A DNA stretch of 64,000 bases from Thermococcus sp. M39. GTDB lineage: Archaea; Methanobacteriota_B; Thermococci; Thermococcales; Thermococcaceae. Shown piece after piece: positions 35,509-44,607 of this stretch (its first letter is position 1; every line of letters begins with the position of its first letter). Made by a program: the position numbers and the translations under genes. The stretch lies in the NCBI RefSeq assembly GCF_012027325.1, contig NZ_SNUG01000001.1, forward strand, positions 310,001 to 374,000, in the 5' to 3' direction. The notes beneath the pieces are model-generated. The model had not been told where the DNA came from and did no database searches. It was given only the letters and a program-made list of their open reading frames with translations.

Positions 35509-35555
35509 TTAATCACCGTAAGCTTTATGTAAAGCTCAAATTAAAATCTTTTTGT

Positions 35556-35631
<76 letters not shown>

Positions 35632-35632
35632 A

Positions 35633-35891
35633 CAAACTTTGCGAAGACAAAGTTTGATCAAAGTCCGTTTATCCTTCTCTAAATGTCACTATTCGAGTGG
35701 ATTCTTAACCAATTGACAATTCTTCTAAGGTTTCACTCTAAAGGCACTTAAAAACGCAAAAGGAACAGAAAACACCTTAAGAACTGTTCCTAATTAAGAA
35801 TCTAATTACATTGACAATCCTAAAAAGATAAACAACCCTTTTCAGCCCTTTAAAGAGCTTAGCACATTTTGATCAAACTTTCCAAAGTTTG
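35633..35891. mobile_element. MITE-like element with terminal inverted repeats beside tRNA-Arg
   Basis: Left end 35633-35662: CAAACTTTG-CGAAGA-CAAAGTTTG overlapping TTTGATCAAA. Right end 35868-35891 is the same in inverted orientation: TTTGATCAAA overlapping CAAACTTT-CC-AAAGTTTG. So two ends of 24-30 bp are inverted copies and are themselves palindromic. The ~200 bp between them has no gene but holds AGGAACAG/CTGTTCCT, an internal inverted repeat (near 35779 and 35802). It looks like a non-autonomous element or a remnant of one inserted at the tRNA 3' end; no transposase is present. Origin is inferred. Confidence 0.5.
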
Positions 35892-36286
35892 AAAAATTAC
35901 ATCCCCCACGACCCCTCCTTACTCTCTAGGCTACTGGAAAACTATGCTCTCCTCACCCCCTAGCTAAAAGATGCTGATTTTTCTCAAAACATTTGCGTGT
36001 TGCTTTATTTCTAGATTTTGTTAGAAGATGCTCAAAAATAACCTTTCTTTCTGATATAATGCCGGCAGTTGTATGCAATCTCGGAAGAATGAGAGCTGAA
36101 AAATATACACCCCTACATACCTCTGTATCAAAATAGGAGCCCCTACCCGGGTGGTGCCTTTTATTTCGCTGATTGTCTATATATGAAAACCTATCAAACT
36201 CAACATACCTAAAAATTTTCAATTAGGCATTTACATGGGATATATTAGCGTACAGCTGATTAAAAGCCGTGAGAGTGCTTTATTTA
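35892..36286. other. Gene-free region before the histone gene
   Basis: About 400 bp of AT-rich DNA without a convincing gene. A short GC-rich stretch (near 36139-36162, with ACCCGGGT) is followed by TTTTATTT and could be the end of a small transcript. A TATA-like CTATATATG lies at 36177-36185. A minus-strand reading frame here is of biased composition and lacks a ribosome site. Confidence 0.4.
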
Positions 36287-36302
36287 CCGAAAGGTTTATA
36301 TA
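36287..36302 (+). promoter_or_regulatory. Strong histone promoter
   Basis: CCGAAAGG then TTTATATA is an almost ideal Thermococcales BRE/TATA pair; the start is expected near 36325, 28 nt before the ATG. Confidence 0.65.
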
Positions 36303-36352
36303 TCTTTAAACGCAAAAAGAATATTGAAAAACCCTTTAAGGAGGTGTTGTGA

Positions 36353-36556
36353 ATGGCTGAGTTGCCAATTGCTCCAATTGACAGATTGATTAGAAAGGCT
36401 GGTGCTGAGAGAGTCAGCGAAGAGGCAGCCAAGGTTCTCGCTGAGTACCTCGAGGAGTACGCAATTGAGCTTTCAAAGAAGGCTGTCGAGTTTGCCAGAC
36501 ACGCTGGCAGAAAGACAGTCAAGGCCGAGGACATCAAGCTCGCTATCAAGGCTTGA
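36353..36556 (+). CDS. Archaeal histone
   Basis: A 67-residue histone-fold protein that wraps DNA into hypernucleosomes. The three-helix fold is clear: [64 protein letters not shown], with [12 protein letters not shown] as the conserved end. GGAGGTG lies before ATG 36353. The strong promoter and early position fit a highly expressed chromatin gene; it is monocistronic. Confidence 0.96.
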   Translation: MAELPIAPIDRLIRKAGAERVSEEAAKVLAEYLEEYAIELSKKAVEFARHAGRKTVKAEDIKLAIKA

Positions 36557-36635
36557 GGGTATTATCCTCTGCTTCTTAGCTTTTTTATTTTGATTTTTGG
36601 GCAATTTTTAAAAATCTATTCTGAAAGTTTTTACC

Positions 36636-37910
36636 ATGCATGAAATAGCAATCCGTATGACAAAAAGGAACCACAATGCCTTTGTTCACCTTCTCGGAGC
36701 ATTAGAGAGTCAAGGATTTGACATTGGTGAGCTTTTAATAACTAAGGACTTCAACGAAATCCTCAAAGCAAAGCCTAAAGTTGTTCTATATTCATTCTTC
36801 ACTGAGGAAATTTGGGAAGTTGGGGATGAGGTTAAAATCCTGAGAGAGAAATTTAATCCTCTCTTAGTTGCTGGTGGTTATCACCCAACTGCAATGCCAA
36901 AGCACACTTTGAATGTTTTAGGCTTTGATATTGCTGTAATTGGAGAAGGGGAAGAAGTTATCTATCAGCTTTTGACAACTCTAAAACGAACCAAATTTAA
37001 AATTACAAAGGAGCTATTGTCTATTCGCGGTCTGGCATTCTATTTGAATGGAGAATTTGTGTTTACGGGCTTTGCTAAAGTTGATGACTTTACTAAATTC
37101 CCTCCTTTTGCAGAGAGTTCTCTTTTAATTGCACCCATTGAGATAAGCAGGGGCTGTCCTTTTGGTTGTTATTACTGCCAGACACCTTACGTCAAAGGTT
37201 TTCGCATGAGGCACAGACCGATAGATCAGATTGTGAGGTATTCAAGAAGAATGAAGGATATGCGTTACATCACTCCAAACGCCTTTGCCTACGGAAGTCC
37301 AGGAGCAATTTTAAAACTTGATAAACTTGAAGCCCTTCTAAAAGCTCTGCAACCGTTAAGAAAAGAAGGGCGACGCTTGTTTTACGGAACGTTTCCGAGT
37401 GAAGTGAGACCAGAATTTGTAAAGCCAGAGACTCTTGAGCTTCTCATAAAATATGCAGATAACAGAAGGCTGGCTATTGGAGCGCAGAGCGGAGATGATG
37501 CCATGCTTAAGGCTATGCACCGCTTACATACAGTTCGCCATGTGATGGAAGCTGTTGAATATATGGTTGAATACGGCATTGAGCCGGTTGTTGATTTCAT
37601 TGTCGGCTTGCCAAATGAAAGCGAAGAGAGTCAAAGAAAAAGCATTGAGCTAATGAAGTGGATTATGCATAAGGGTGGAAAAGTTAGAGCTCACTACTTC
37701 ATGCCCCTACCGGGAACCCCTTGGGCTAGATGTAAACCTTCACCATTAAGCGAGGAGATGAAAAAGTTTTTGGGCAGAATGGCCGCTAAAGGCTACATTG
37801 AAGGTTCATGGGGCATTCAGATTCAGCTTTCCAAAAAACTGCAAAGATTGATTGAGGAATTTTATGAAGAGCCTATGAGCTACGTTGGGAAAGTTAAGGA
37901 AGTTTGCTGA
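36636..37910 (+). CDS. B12-binding/radical SAM protein
   Basis: A 424-residue enzyme with an N-terminal cobalamin-binding-like Rossmann domain (KVVLYSFF...LLVAGGYHPTAMPKHTLN...DIAVIGEGEEVI) and a radical SAM core with ISRGCPFGCYYCQTP (C-x3-C-x2-C, near residues 172-182). It belongs to the archaeal group related to MJ0865, of unknown reaction; methyl or carbon-skeleton chemistry is possible. TTTTTAAAAA at 36605-36614 predicts a leaderless message starting at ATG 36636. It stands alone between the histone and Toprim genes. Confidence 0.82.
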   Translation: MHEIAIRMTKRNHNAFVHLLGALESQGFDIGELLITKDFNEILKAKPKVVLYSFFTEEIWEVGDEVKILREKFNPLLVAGGYHPTAMPKHTLNVLGFDIAVIGEGEEVIYQLLTTLKRTKFKITKELLSIRGLAFYLNGEFVFTGFAKVDDFTKFPPFAESSLLIAPIEISRGCPFGCYYCQTPYVKGFRMRHRPIDQIVRYSRRMKDMRYITPNAFAYGSPGAILKLDKLEALLKALQPLRKEGRRLFYGTFPSEVRPEFVKPETLELLIKYADNRRLAIGAQSGDDAMLKAMHRLHTVRHVMEAVEYMVEYGIEPVVDFIVGLPNESEESQRKSIELMKWIMHKGGKVRAHYFMPLPGTPWARCKPSPLSEEMKKFLGRMAAKGYIEGSWGIQIQLSKKLQRLIEEFYEEPMSYVGKVKEVC

Positions 37911-37989
37911 GTAAAATTGTCATATTTATGTCAAATTCTCTTCCCAAAAATTTATAACCTCATAAACTTCTCATCAACACGACGGCAAA

Positions 37990-38367
37990 ATGTATGCCGA
38001 AAACTATAAAAGATTTGAACTGCTGATAGATAAATTGCGAGAGTTTGATGGTGCTATCATCGTAGAGGGTTTGCGAGACGAGGTGGCTTTAAGAAAGTTG
38101 GGGGTCAGAGCGGAGATAATAAGGCTCTCACGCTTACCGCTCTCAGAAGTGGCTTTAATTGCTTCACAGTATCATGAGGTCATGATATTAACTGATTTGG
38201 ACAGAAAAGGTGAAGAGTTGGCGAAAAAGCTGACTCAATATTTGGAAGGCTATAAATGCAGAGTAGATACAGAGACTAGAAAAGAGCTCAAAATGATTGC
38301 AAAAAAGGACATTAAGGGCATTGAAGATCTGTACGGGCTTTACCTAAAAGTCCATCTCCGTTTCTGA
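37990..38367 (+). CDS. Small Toprim-domain protein (UPF0292)
   Basis: A 125-residue protein of the Toprim fold, found in primases, topoisomerases and OLD nucleases. The acidic motifs are GAIIVEGLRDEVALRKLG (catalytic Glu) and VMILTDLDRKGEELAKKL (DxD). It probably binds or cleaves nucleic acid; the function is unknown. AAATTTATAACC (about 37948) is its TATA box. It lies directly upstream of dnaG, which also contains a Toprim domain; perhaps the two are co-transcribed. Confidence 0.82.
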   Translation: MYAENYKRFELLIDKLREFDGAIIVEGLRDEVALRKLGVRAEIIRLSRLPLSEVALIASQYHEVMILTDLDRKGEELAKKLTQYLEGYKCRVDTETRKELKMIAKKDIKGIEDLYGLYLKVHLRF

Positions 38368-38467
38368 CCCCCTTGAGGAGGGGATTTCCTTGAAAAGAAA
38401 GAGGACAGTGCTCCAACACATTTTATCGGAAAAGCAAAAGTTTGAAAAAAGAAAAGAAGGTGGGAAC

Positions 38468-39775
38468 ATGTCAGCAAAGGATGATTTTGGAACAACTAAA
38501 TATGTAATCTACGCTGAATTTGAGGCAAACGGCGTTGTTGAAAGACCTGATGTTGTTGGTGCTATTTTTGGTCAAACCGAAGGCTTACTCGGAGACGATT
38601 TAGATTTAAGAGAGCTCCAAAAGACTGGTAGAATTGGAAGAATAAAAGTTGAGGTTCACACAAAGGCTGGAAAAACGTATGGAACAATTACAGTGCCATC
38701 AAGCCTTGATAGAGTAGAGACAGCAATTCTAGCAGCTGCTCTGGAAACAATAGACAGAGTTGGACCATGTGAAGCGAGGATTAAAGTAATCAAAATCGAG
38801 GACGTCAGGGCAACAAAGAGGAAATACATTATTGAGAGAGCTAAAGAGATACTTGAGACACTTATGGAGGAGGAAATTCCAGAGAGCCAAGAGCTCACTG
38901 AAGAAGTCAAAAAGGCAGTCAGAGCAAAGGAGCTCATTGAATATGGTCCAGAGAAATTACCCGCTGGACCTCACGTGCCGTTCTCAGATTCAATTATCGT
39001 GGTTGAAGGAAGAGCCGATGTGCTTAACCTTCTCAAGCATGGAATAAAGAACGCCATAGCCGTTGAGGGAACTTCAGTCCCAGAGACTATCATCAGATTG
39101 AGCAAGGAAAGAATTGTAACAGCATTCACAGACGGAGACAGAGGCGGAGAGCTTATCCTTAAAGAGTTGCTACAAGTTGCTGACATTGATTATGTAGCAA
39201 GAGCTCCAGAAGGAAAGGAAGTTGAGGAACTTACAAAGAAGGAAATAATAAAGGCTTTAAGGAGCAAGGTTCCAGCAGAGCAGGTTATAAATGAGCTGTT
39301 CTACAAAGGTAAGAGCTTCTATGATTTAATCAGGGAAAAGGAGAGGGAAAAAGAAAGGGTTGAGGAAGTGAAGAAAGAGGAGCCAAAAGTTGAGAGACCA
39401 GTAGTAGTTGCTAAGGAAGAGCCAAGGGAAGTGAAAGTCGAAGTAAAGAAGGAGGAAAAGTACATAAAGCCAATTCAGACACCGAAATCAGCTGAGCTGG
39501 AGAAGTTTAAAGACTTCATTGAAAAAGTGAAAAACAACTCAACAGCAATCCTCCTAGATGAAAACAAGAATGTCATTGCAGAGATCCCAGTTAGAGACTT
39601 ACTTAGCTCACTAAATGACAAGGAAGGAGTATATGCTATAATCTTTAATGGGATAATAACACAGAGGTTAATCGATATTGTTAGTGAGAAAGGCGTTAAA
39701 TATCTCATTGGGGCAAGAAAGGCAAATGTAGTTAGAAGGCCTATTGATTTGAAGATTCTCACATTTGCTGAGTGA
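38468..39775 (+). CDS. dnaG: DnaG primase-like protein
   Basis: Archaeal DnaG, 435 residues, which in Sulfolobus acts with the exosome and can also prime DNA. The Toprim motifs SIIVVEGRADVLNLLKHG and IVTAFTDGDRGGELILKEL are present after a conserved N-terminal domain FGTTKYVIYAEFEANGVVERPDVVGAIFGQTEGLLGDDLDLREL. The start is uncertain: ATG 38468 has GGTGG 5 nt upstream, whereas TTG 38390 has a strong GAGGAGGGG and would add 26 lysine-rich residues. The C-terminal part is acidic/basic coiled coil. Confidence 0.92.
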   Translation: MSAKDDFGTTKYVIYAEFEANGVVERPDVVGAIFGQTEGLLGDDLDLRELQKTGRIGRIKVEVHTKAGKTYGTITVPSSLDRVETAILAAALETIDRVGPCEARIKVIKIEDVRATKRKYIIERAKEILETLMEEEIPESQELTEEVKKAVRAKELIEYGPEKLPAGPHVPFSDSIIVVEGRADVLNLLKHGIKNAIAVEGTSVPETIIRLSKERIVTAFTDGDRGGELILKELLQVADIDYVARAPEGKEVEELTKKEIIKALRSKVPAEQVINELFYKGKSFYDLIREKEREKERVEEVKKEEPKVERPVVVAKEEPREVKVEVKKEEKYIKPIQTPKSAELEKFKDFIEKVKNNSTAILLDENKNVIAEIPVRDLLSSLNDKEGVYAIIFNGIITQRLIDIVSEKGVKYLIGARKANVVRRPIDLKILTFAE

Positions 39776-39890
39776 TTTTTCCTTCTTTTTAATTTAAACG
39801 GCCTCAGCTAACCCTCTTTTCTTCACCGTTCAGAGTGGCTAACGCTCATCATTGGCTAAGAGTTTTTAAAGAAAAGAGAATTAAAAGCTT

Positions 39891-39946
39891 TGGGATGATG
39901 TGCGTTTACCGGTCTGATTGATGATGACATCGGCACTGTCTGACCT
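39891..39946 (+). ncRNA. C/D box guide sRNA
   Basis: Four boxes in correct order and spacing: C box GATGATG (39894-39900), D' CTGA (39914-39917), C' TGATGA (39922-39927) and D CTGA (39940-39943). The guides are TGCGTTTACCGGT (39901-39913) and CATCGGCACTGT (39928-39939). GTTTTTAAAG at 39861-39870 places the start at about 39891, and ATTCCTTTTT follows as a terminator. The first guide fits CCGGUAAACG, a sequence I recall near helix 68/69 of 23S rRNA; this target is tentative. The gene lies between dnaG and the convergent tmk. Confidence 0.87.
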
Positions 39947-40574
39947 ATTCCTTTTTGCTTAAAATTTCGTGTTCCACTAGAGCAACTATGTCGTTGTGTA
40001 TATCTTCAATTGAAGCAAGAGCATTTACGATTTTCATTTCTGGGAACATCTCAACAAGTTTGAGGTAGTTCTCTCTGACCTTCTTCTGTAGCTCTGCTAT
40101 TTTATCGAACTCGGACTTAAGCTTTCTTCCATTTATCCTCTTCATGCTTTCCTTGACAGGTAAGTCAAGCAGAATAACTAAATCAGGTCTAATTGCGAAC
40201 TTATTCAGATTTATAAGCCATTCCAAATCTAAACCTCGGGCCCATTGGTAGGCGAGAGATGAATAGAAATATCTATCCGAGATAACAACTTTCCCAGCCT
40301 TGAGAGAAGGCTCTATCAACTTTTTCACGTGCTCGGCTCTATCAGCAGCAAAGAGAAGAGCCTCGGCTTCATAACTTATCTTTGCACCGTCAATAATTCC
40401 TTCCCTTCCTCCTGTCAAAACTAGCCTTCGAATAAGCTTACCAAAAGCTGTATCTGTCGGTTCTTTTGTTAACACAACGTCATATCCTCTTTTTTCAAAC
40501 CATTCTGCTAGCAGTTTTGCTTGTGTAGATTTACCAGCGCCATCGATGCCCTCTAGGACAATGAAGATACCCAC
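39945..40574 (-). CDS. tmk: Thymidylate kinase
   Basis: Phosphorylates dTMP to dTDP. The P-loop is [14 protein letters not shown] (Lys near residue 15), followed by DR(Y/F) region [19 protein letters not shown] and the lid region. The 209 residues are normal length. GGAGGTG gives 6-nt spacing to GTG 40574 ([11 protein letters not shown]), favoured over an upstream TTG. It is the first gene of a minus-strand group; the sRNA and dnaG converge on it. Confidence 0.95.
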   Translation of the reverse strand: MGIFIVLEGIDGAGKSTQAKLLAEWFEKRGYDVVLTKEPTDTAFGKLIRRLVLTGGREGIIDGAKISYEAEALLFAADRAEHVKKLIEPSLKAGKVVISDRYFYSSLAYQWARGLDLEWLINLNKFAIRPDLVILLDLPVKESMKRINGRKLKSEFDKIAELQKKVRENYLKLVEMFPEMKIVNALASIEDIHNDIVALVEHEILSKKE

Positions 40575-40678
40575 AGCTGACACCTCCAAGATTGAGAACT
40601 ATGTAGTAAGGTGGTAGAGTAGCTTTTAATTCTTTTTGCTTAAATTTTTTCAGAGAGTTTAAAAGGGTATGAAAGAAT

Positions 40679-41383
40679 TTACAGTCTCTTTAGATAGTCC
40701 AAGAGCTTCCACATGCTACTAAAGGATTTTTCCTTGCCGTCTTTGTAAATCTCTACAATTCCCTCTGGTCTGAAGCGAAGTCCAAAATCATATTCTCCTT
40801 TCTTGAGCTTCTGCAAGAATACTTCTTTTGGCTTTGGTGGCAAATAGCTCGTCATCATGTCGTTTATAAGCTCTGCCTCAAAGCCAAAGTGCTCGTTGAA
40901 GCGTGGGAACAAAAGCACTGCTGGAGTGTTCATACAGTCCACCAATGCCTTCCCTTCAATCTTGAAGTTGTAGTGCTTGAACACCTCGTGAAGGAAGTCA
41001 TCTAGGGCGTTTGGATAGTAGACAGTTGCACCTATGTCGTTTGGAGGTGCCTCGATGAAGTTTTTGCTTTCTATGATTGCTTTAATCTCGTCACTGTCAA
41101 GTCCACTAATTTCAACCCGTACTCCTCCATGATAGTAAACATAGGCCAAGGGTAATCCTTTCCTATGGGCAAAGTCCTTCAATGCAATTAGAGGAATAAG
41201 CCTAACATCCATGATTGTCGAGCCCGTGCTTACTATACCAACAACGAGAGCTCTCTTTCCATATCGTGATATTGCCCTTCCATCTCTTCCCACTATTATT
41301 GTTCCTTGAGCAACAGTTCCAATTGCCCTACCAAGTAACGCCAATTCCTCGGGATTGAACTTTTCCGAACGATAAATCTCCAT
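40679..41383 (-). CDS. Degenerate phosphohexomutase-like protein
   Basis: A 234-residue relative of phosphoglucomutase/phosphomannomutase with only part of the fold. GRDGRAISRYGKRALVVGIVSTGSTIMDVRLIPL matches domain 1 of the family, but the phosphoserine loop (TASHNP) is absent and is replaced by AYVYYHGGVRVEIS. The protein is also about half the usual length. It is therefore probably not a mutase; it may be an allosteric or assembly partner for the nucleotidyltransferase encoded 11 nt upstream. GAGGTGG precedes ATG 41383. Confidence 0.75.
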   Translation of the reverse strand: MEIYRSEKFNPEELALLGRAIGTVAQGTIIVGRDGRAISRYGKRALVVGIVSTGSTIMDVRLIPLIALKDFAHRKGLPLAYVYYHGGVRVEISGLDSDEIKAIIESKNFIEAPPNDIGATVYYPNALDDFLHEVFKHYNFKIEGKALVDCMNTPAVLLFPRFNEHFGFEAELINDMMTSYLPPKPKEVFLQKLKKGEYDFGLRFRPEGIVEIYKDGKEKSFSSMWKLLDYLKRL

Positions 41384-41394
41384 TTTATACCACC

Positions 41395-42480
41395 TCAATC
41401 AGGCAAGATTATGCTTTCTTTTCCAATTCTAGACTCAACCCAAATCTTAACGTTAGCACCAACTTTGCTGAATTCTTCGATTATGGTGTTATCACCAATA
41501 ACGCTTCCAGCCTCTATCTCAACGCCTTTGCCTATGTAGACGTTTTCCCCAATTATTGCCTCCCGTATTTCGGCACCTTCTTCAATCGTAACATTAGAGA
41601 ATATTACTGAACGTTCTATTTTAACATTTCTGCCAATCTCCACATTGTCTCCCAACACTGCAAAGCCCCTGATTTCAAATTTTCTAAGCTTGCATCTCCT
41701 CCCAGTAACTATTGCACCACCGTGTTCCAAGTTGCCTTTCAAGGTGTCAACTCTGATTTCCGGCAGCTTTAGTTTTCCAAGGAAGACATCTTCTGTTGCT
41801 TGCAGATAACTTGAGGGTCTCCCAACGTCGTTCCAGTACTCTTTGAAGGGAAACCCATAGAGAGGTAAATTCTCTTCAAGCATTTTTGGGAATAGGTGGA
41901 GAGAGTAGTCAAAATTTTGTCCTTTGGGAACTAAATCAAAAACCTCTGGTTCAAATACATAAATTCCGGCGTTTACAAGGTTGCTGAATGTTTCTTCTGG
42001 CCTTGGTTTTTCTTTAAAGCGAATTATCCTGTTTTCGTTGTTAACAATTGCAATGCCGTATTGGGTCGGATCTCCAACCTCGCTCAGGGCTATTGTTGCT
42101 AATGCCTTCTTCTTTTTGTGATATTCATAGAGTGCTCTTATGTTCAAGTTGGTGAGAACATCGCTCGATGCAACGATGAATGTGTCTTCAATTTTATCAA
42201 CTACTTTTTTTGTGGCTCCGGCGGTTCCAAGTTTTATGTTTTCCCCATTGAAATAATGAATTTCAACTCCAAAATCGCTGCCATCACCAAAATACTCCAT
42301 AATCCTTTCCTTTAGATAACCCACAAGAACGAAGATTTCATCAACGCCGGCATCTATTAGGCTCTTAAGAATATACTCCATCAGCGGCTTATTGAAGAAG
42401 GGGATCATTGGTTTTGGTCTGTAAACAGTGAGCGGCAAGAGACGAGTTCCCTTGCCCCCTGCCATTATTACTGCTTGCAT
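41395..42480 (-). CDS. Sugar-1-phosphate nucleotidyltransferase with left-handed beta-helix
   Basis: A 361-residue NDP-sugar pyrophosphorylase-type enzyme, probably mannose-1-phosphate guanylyltransferase or a glucose-1-phosphate equivalent. The N-terminal catalytic domain has the MQAVIMAGGKGTRLLPLTVYRPKPMIPF signature, DVLTNL and DVGRPSSY; the C-terminal part (about 255-361) has hexapeptide repeats (VEIGRNVKIERSVIFSNVTIEEGAEIREAI) forming a left-handed beta-helix. ATG 42480 has GGTG upstream. It is paired with a degenerate phosphohexomutase. Confidence 0.9.
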   Translation of the reverse strand: MQAVIMAGGKGTRLLPLTVYRPKPMIPFFNKPLMEYILKSLIDAGVDEIFVLVGYLKERIMEYFGDGSDFGVEIHYFNGENIKLGTAGATKKVVDKIEDTFIVASSDVLTNLNIRALYEYHKKKKALATIALSEVGDPTQYGIAIVNNENRIIRFKEKPRPEETFSNLVNAGIYVFEPEVFDLVPKGQNFDYSLHLFPKMLEENLPLYGFPFKEYWNDVGRPSSYLQATEDVFLGKLKLPEIRVDTLKGNLEHGGAIVTGRRCKLRKFEIRGFAVLGDNVEIGRNVKIERSVIFSNVTIEEGAEIREAIIGENVYIGKGVEIEAGSVIGDNTIIEEFSKVGANVKIWVESRIGKESIILPD

Positions 42481-42638
42481 GTTTAACACCAAGAATTAGT
42501 TAACCGCAAATGGATTTAATATACTTTTTGTTGCACTCTTTATGAACCAGAAACTTTTATGGAAAATCTTGGTTTTTGAAGAAAAAGCTTGTGTGAAACT
42601 TTTTAAGATGCTAATCTAAACTTATGGTGGTGGTATTA

Positions 42639-44525
42639 ATGAGTACTACAGCCCTTGAATATTTGAAGGAAAGACTTGAGCCTGAGCAGTTTGAGAAAAT
42701 TGCTGCGATAGACAATCCCGAGCTTCACAAGTTTCTTGCAAAGTACATAAAGCTTCTTAATCCATCAAAAATCTTTGTTGCCACAGATAGCGAAGAAGAT
42801 GAGGAATATATACGGAAAAAAGCGATTGAATACGGAGAAGAGAAGCCCTTAGCAACTCCGGGACATACAGTGCACTTTGACAACTATTACGATCAAGCGA
42901 GAGATAAAGCAAACACAAAAATCCTTGTCCCAAAAGGTGTCGATTTGGGACCATTTATCAACACTAAAGACAGAGAGGAAGGCCTCAGGGAAATTCACGA
43001 ACTTATGAAAAATATAATGGTTGGAAAAGAACTTTTTATATGCTTCTTTGTTCTTGGTCCAAAGAACTCAGTTTTCACGATTCCAGCTGTTCAGCTTACA
43101 GACTCAGCTTATGTAGCTCATAGCGAGTTCCTCCTTTATAGAAAAGGATATGAGGAGTTCAAGCGCTTAGGAAGGGAAGCTAAGTTCCTTAAGTTCGTTC
43201 ACTCAGCTGGTGAGCTGGATGAGAGAAAGACGAGCAAGAATCTCGATAAGAGGAGAATTTACATTGATTTAGAAAGTGAGACGGTTTATTCCGTAAATAC
43301 ACAATACGGTGGAAACACAATCGGTTTGAAGAAGTTAGCCTTCCGTTTAACCATTAGGAGAGCAGTTAAAGAGGGCTGGCTTTCAGAGCACATGTTCCTT
43401 ATGAGAGTAAATGGGCCAAAAGGAAGAAAAACATACTTCACTGGTGCATTCCCATCGATGTGTGGCAAAACGTCAACGAGTATGATTCCATGGGAGAACA
43501 TTGTTGGCGATGATTTGGTTTTCATCATTGATATGAAGGGTGAAGCAAGGGGAGCAAACGTTGAGGCGGGGATTTTTGGAATTATCCATGGAATAAACAA
43601 GGAAGATGATCCAATAATCTGGGAGGTTCTTCACTCACCTAACGAGATAATATTCTCAAATGTTCTAATCAAGGACGGAAAGCCATACTGGACAGGAATG
43701 GGCGAGGAAATTCCAGATGAGGGTGAAAACCACAGTGGGAAATGGTGGAGAGGAAAGAGAGATGCTGAAGGCAATGAGATTCCACCGAGCCACAAGAATG
43801 CACGCTTTACAGTTAGACTTGATGCTTTTCCAAATCTCGATAAAGAAGCCTTAGATGCTCCTTGTGGTGTTAAAATAGGTGGAATGATTTATGGAGGAAG
43901 GGATAAAGACACTTGGCCACCAGTGAGAGAGGCATTTGACTGGACTCATGGAGTAATAACTATGGGAGCTGCACTTGAAAGTGAAACAACCGCTGCAACC
44001 CTTGGCAAAGAAGGCGTTAGACAGTTTAATCCAATGTCAATTCTCGACTTCCTCTCAGTTCCAATTGGCGAATACATACAAAATTACATCCGCTTTGGAG
44101 AGAGACTTAGAGAGAAGCCAAAGATATTTGCAGTAAACTACTTCCTTAGAGATGAGAATGGAAACTGGCTGAACGACAAGCTTGACAAAGCAGTCTGGCT
44201 CAAATGGATGGAGCTTAGGGTTTATGGAGATGTGGATGCTATAGAAACACCAATCGGCTATATTCCAAAGTACGAAGACCTCAAGCGATTATTTAAACAG
44301 GTTCTCAACAAGGAATACAAGAAGGAGGACTATGAGAAGCAGTTCATGATAAGAGTTCCAGAGCTCTTGGCAAAGATTGACAGAATAGAGAAAATTTACC
44401 GCGAAAAGGTCAAAGATACTCCAGAAATTCTTTTCAAAGTGCTTGAAGAGGAAAGGCAAAGGCTTCTTGAAGCAAGGGAAAAATACGGGGATTACATATC
44501 TCCATTCCAGTTTGAGAGGGCTTAG
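42639..44525 (+). CDS. pckG: Phosphoenolpyruvate carboxykinase (GTP)
   Basis: Converts oxaloacetate and GTP to phosphoenolpyruvate, a gluconeogenic step. The 628 residues contain the kinase-1 motif FPSMCGKTSTSM (near 266-277), the metal-binding DDLVFI and the active-site NVEAGIFGIIHGIN, typical of the GTP-type enzyme. GGTGGTGGT (42627-42634) precedes ATG 42639; the ATG at 42624 would overlap it. No glycolytic-regulator (TGM) palindrome was found upstream. It is monocistronic. Confidence 0.95.
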   Translation: MSTTALEYLKERLEPEQFEKIAAIDNPELHKFLAKYIKLLNPSKIFVATDSEEDEEYIRKKAIEYGEEKPLATPGHTVHFDNYYDQARDKANTKILVPKGVDLGPFINTKDREEGLREIHELMKNIMVGKELFICFFVLGPKNSVFTIPAVQLTDSAYVAHSEFLLYRKGYEEFKRLGREAKFLKFVHSAGELDERKTSKNLDKRRIYIDLESETVYSVNTQYGGNTIGLKKLAFRLTIRRAVKEGWLSEHMFLMRVNGPKGRKTYFTGAFPSMCGKTSTSMIPWENIVGDDLVFIIDMKGEARGANVEAGIFGIIHGINKEDDPIIWEVLHSPNEIIFSNVLIKDGKPYWTGMGEEIPDEGENHSGKWWRGKRDAEGNEIPPSHKNARFTVRLDAFPNLDKEALDAPCGVKIGGMIYGGRDKDTWPPVREAFDWTHGVITMGAALESETTAATLGKEGVRQFNPMSILDFLSVPIGEYIQNYIRFGERLREKPKIFAVNYFLRDENGNWLNDKLDKAVWLKWMELRVYGDVDAIETPIGYIPKYEDLKRLFKQVLNKEYKKEDYEKQFMIRVPELLAKIDRIEKIYREKVKDTPEILFKVLEEERQRLLEAREKYGDYISPFQFERA

Positions 44526-44607
44526 CATCTTTAACATTTTTTCAACCTTTTTTATGGAAAAACCTAAAAAACGAAATGTACATACTGACCTTTGGTGAGG
44601 AGAGGGG

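Noticed and set aside
36130-36165. GC-rich patch with ACCCGGGT followed by TTTTATTT
   Set aside because: The possible hairpin is poorly paired and no upstream promoter is at the right distance; noted only as a weak candidate for an RNA end.
35953-36222. Minus-strand 89-residue reading frame in the gap before the histone gene
   Set aside because: Odd, basic composition without domain pattern, no ribosome-binding site, and no promoter in place; probably chance in a gene-free region, though a remnant cannot be excluded.
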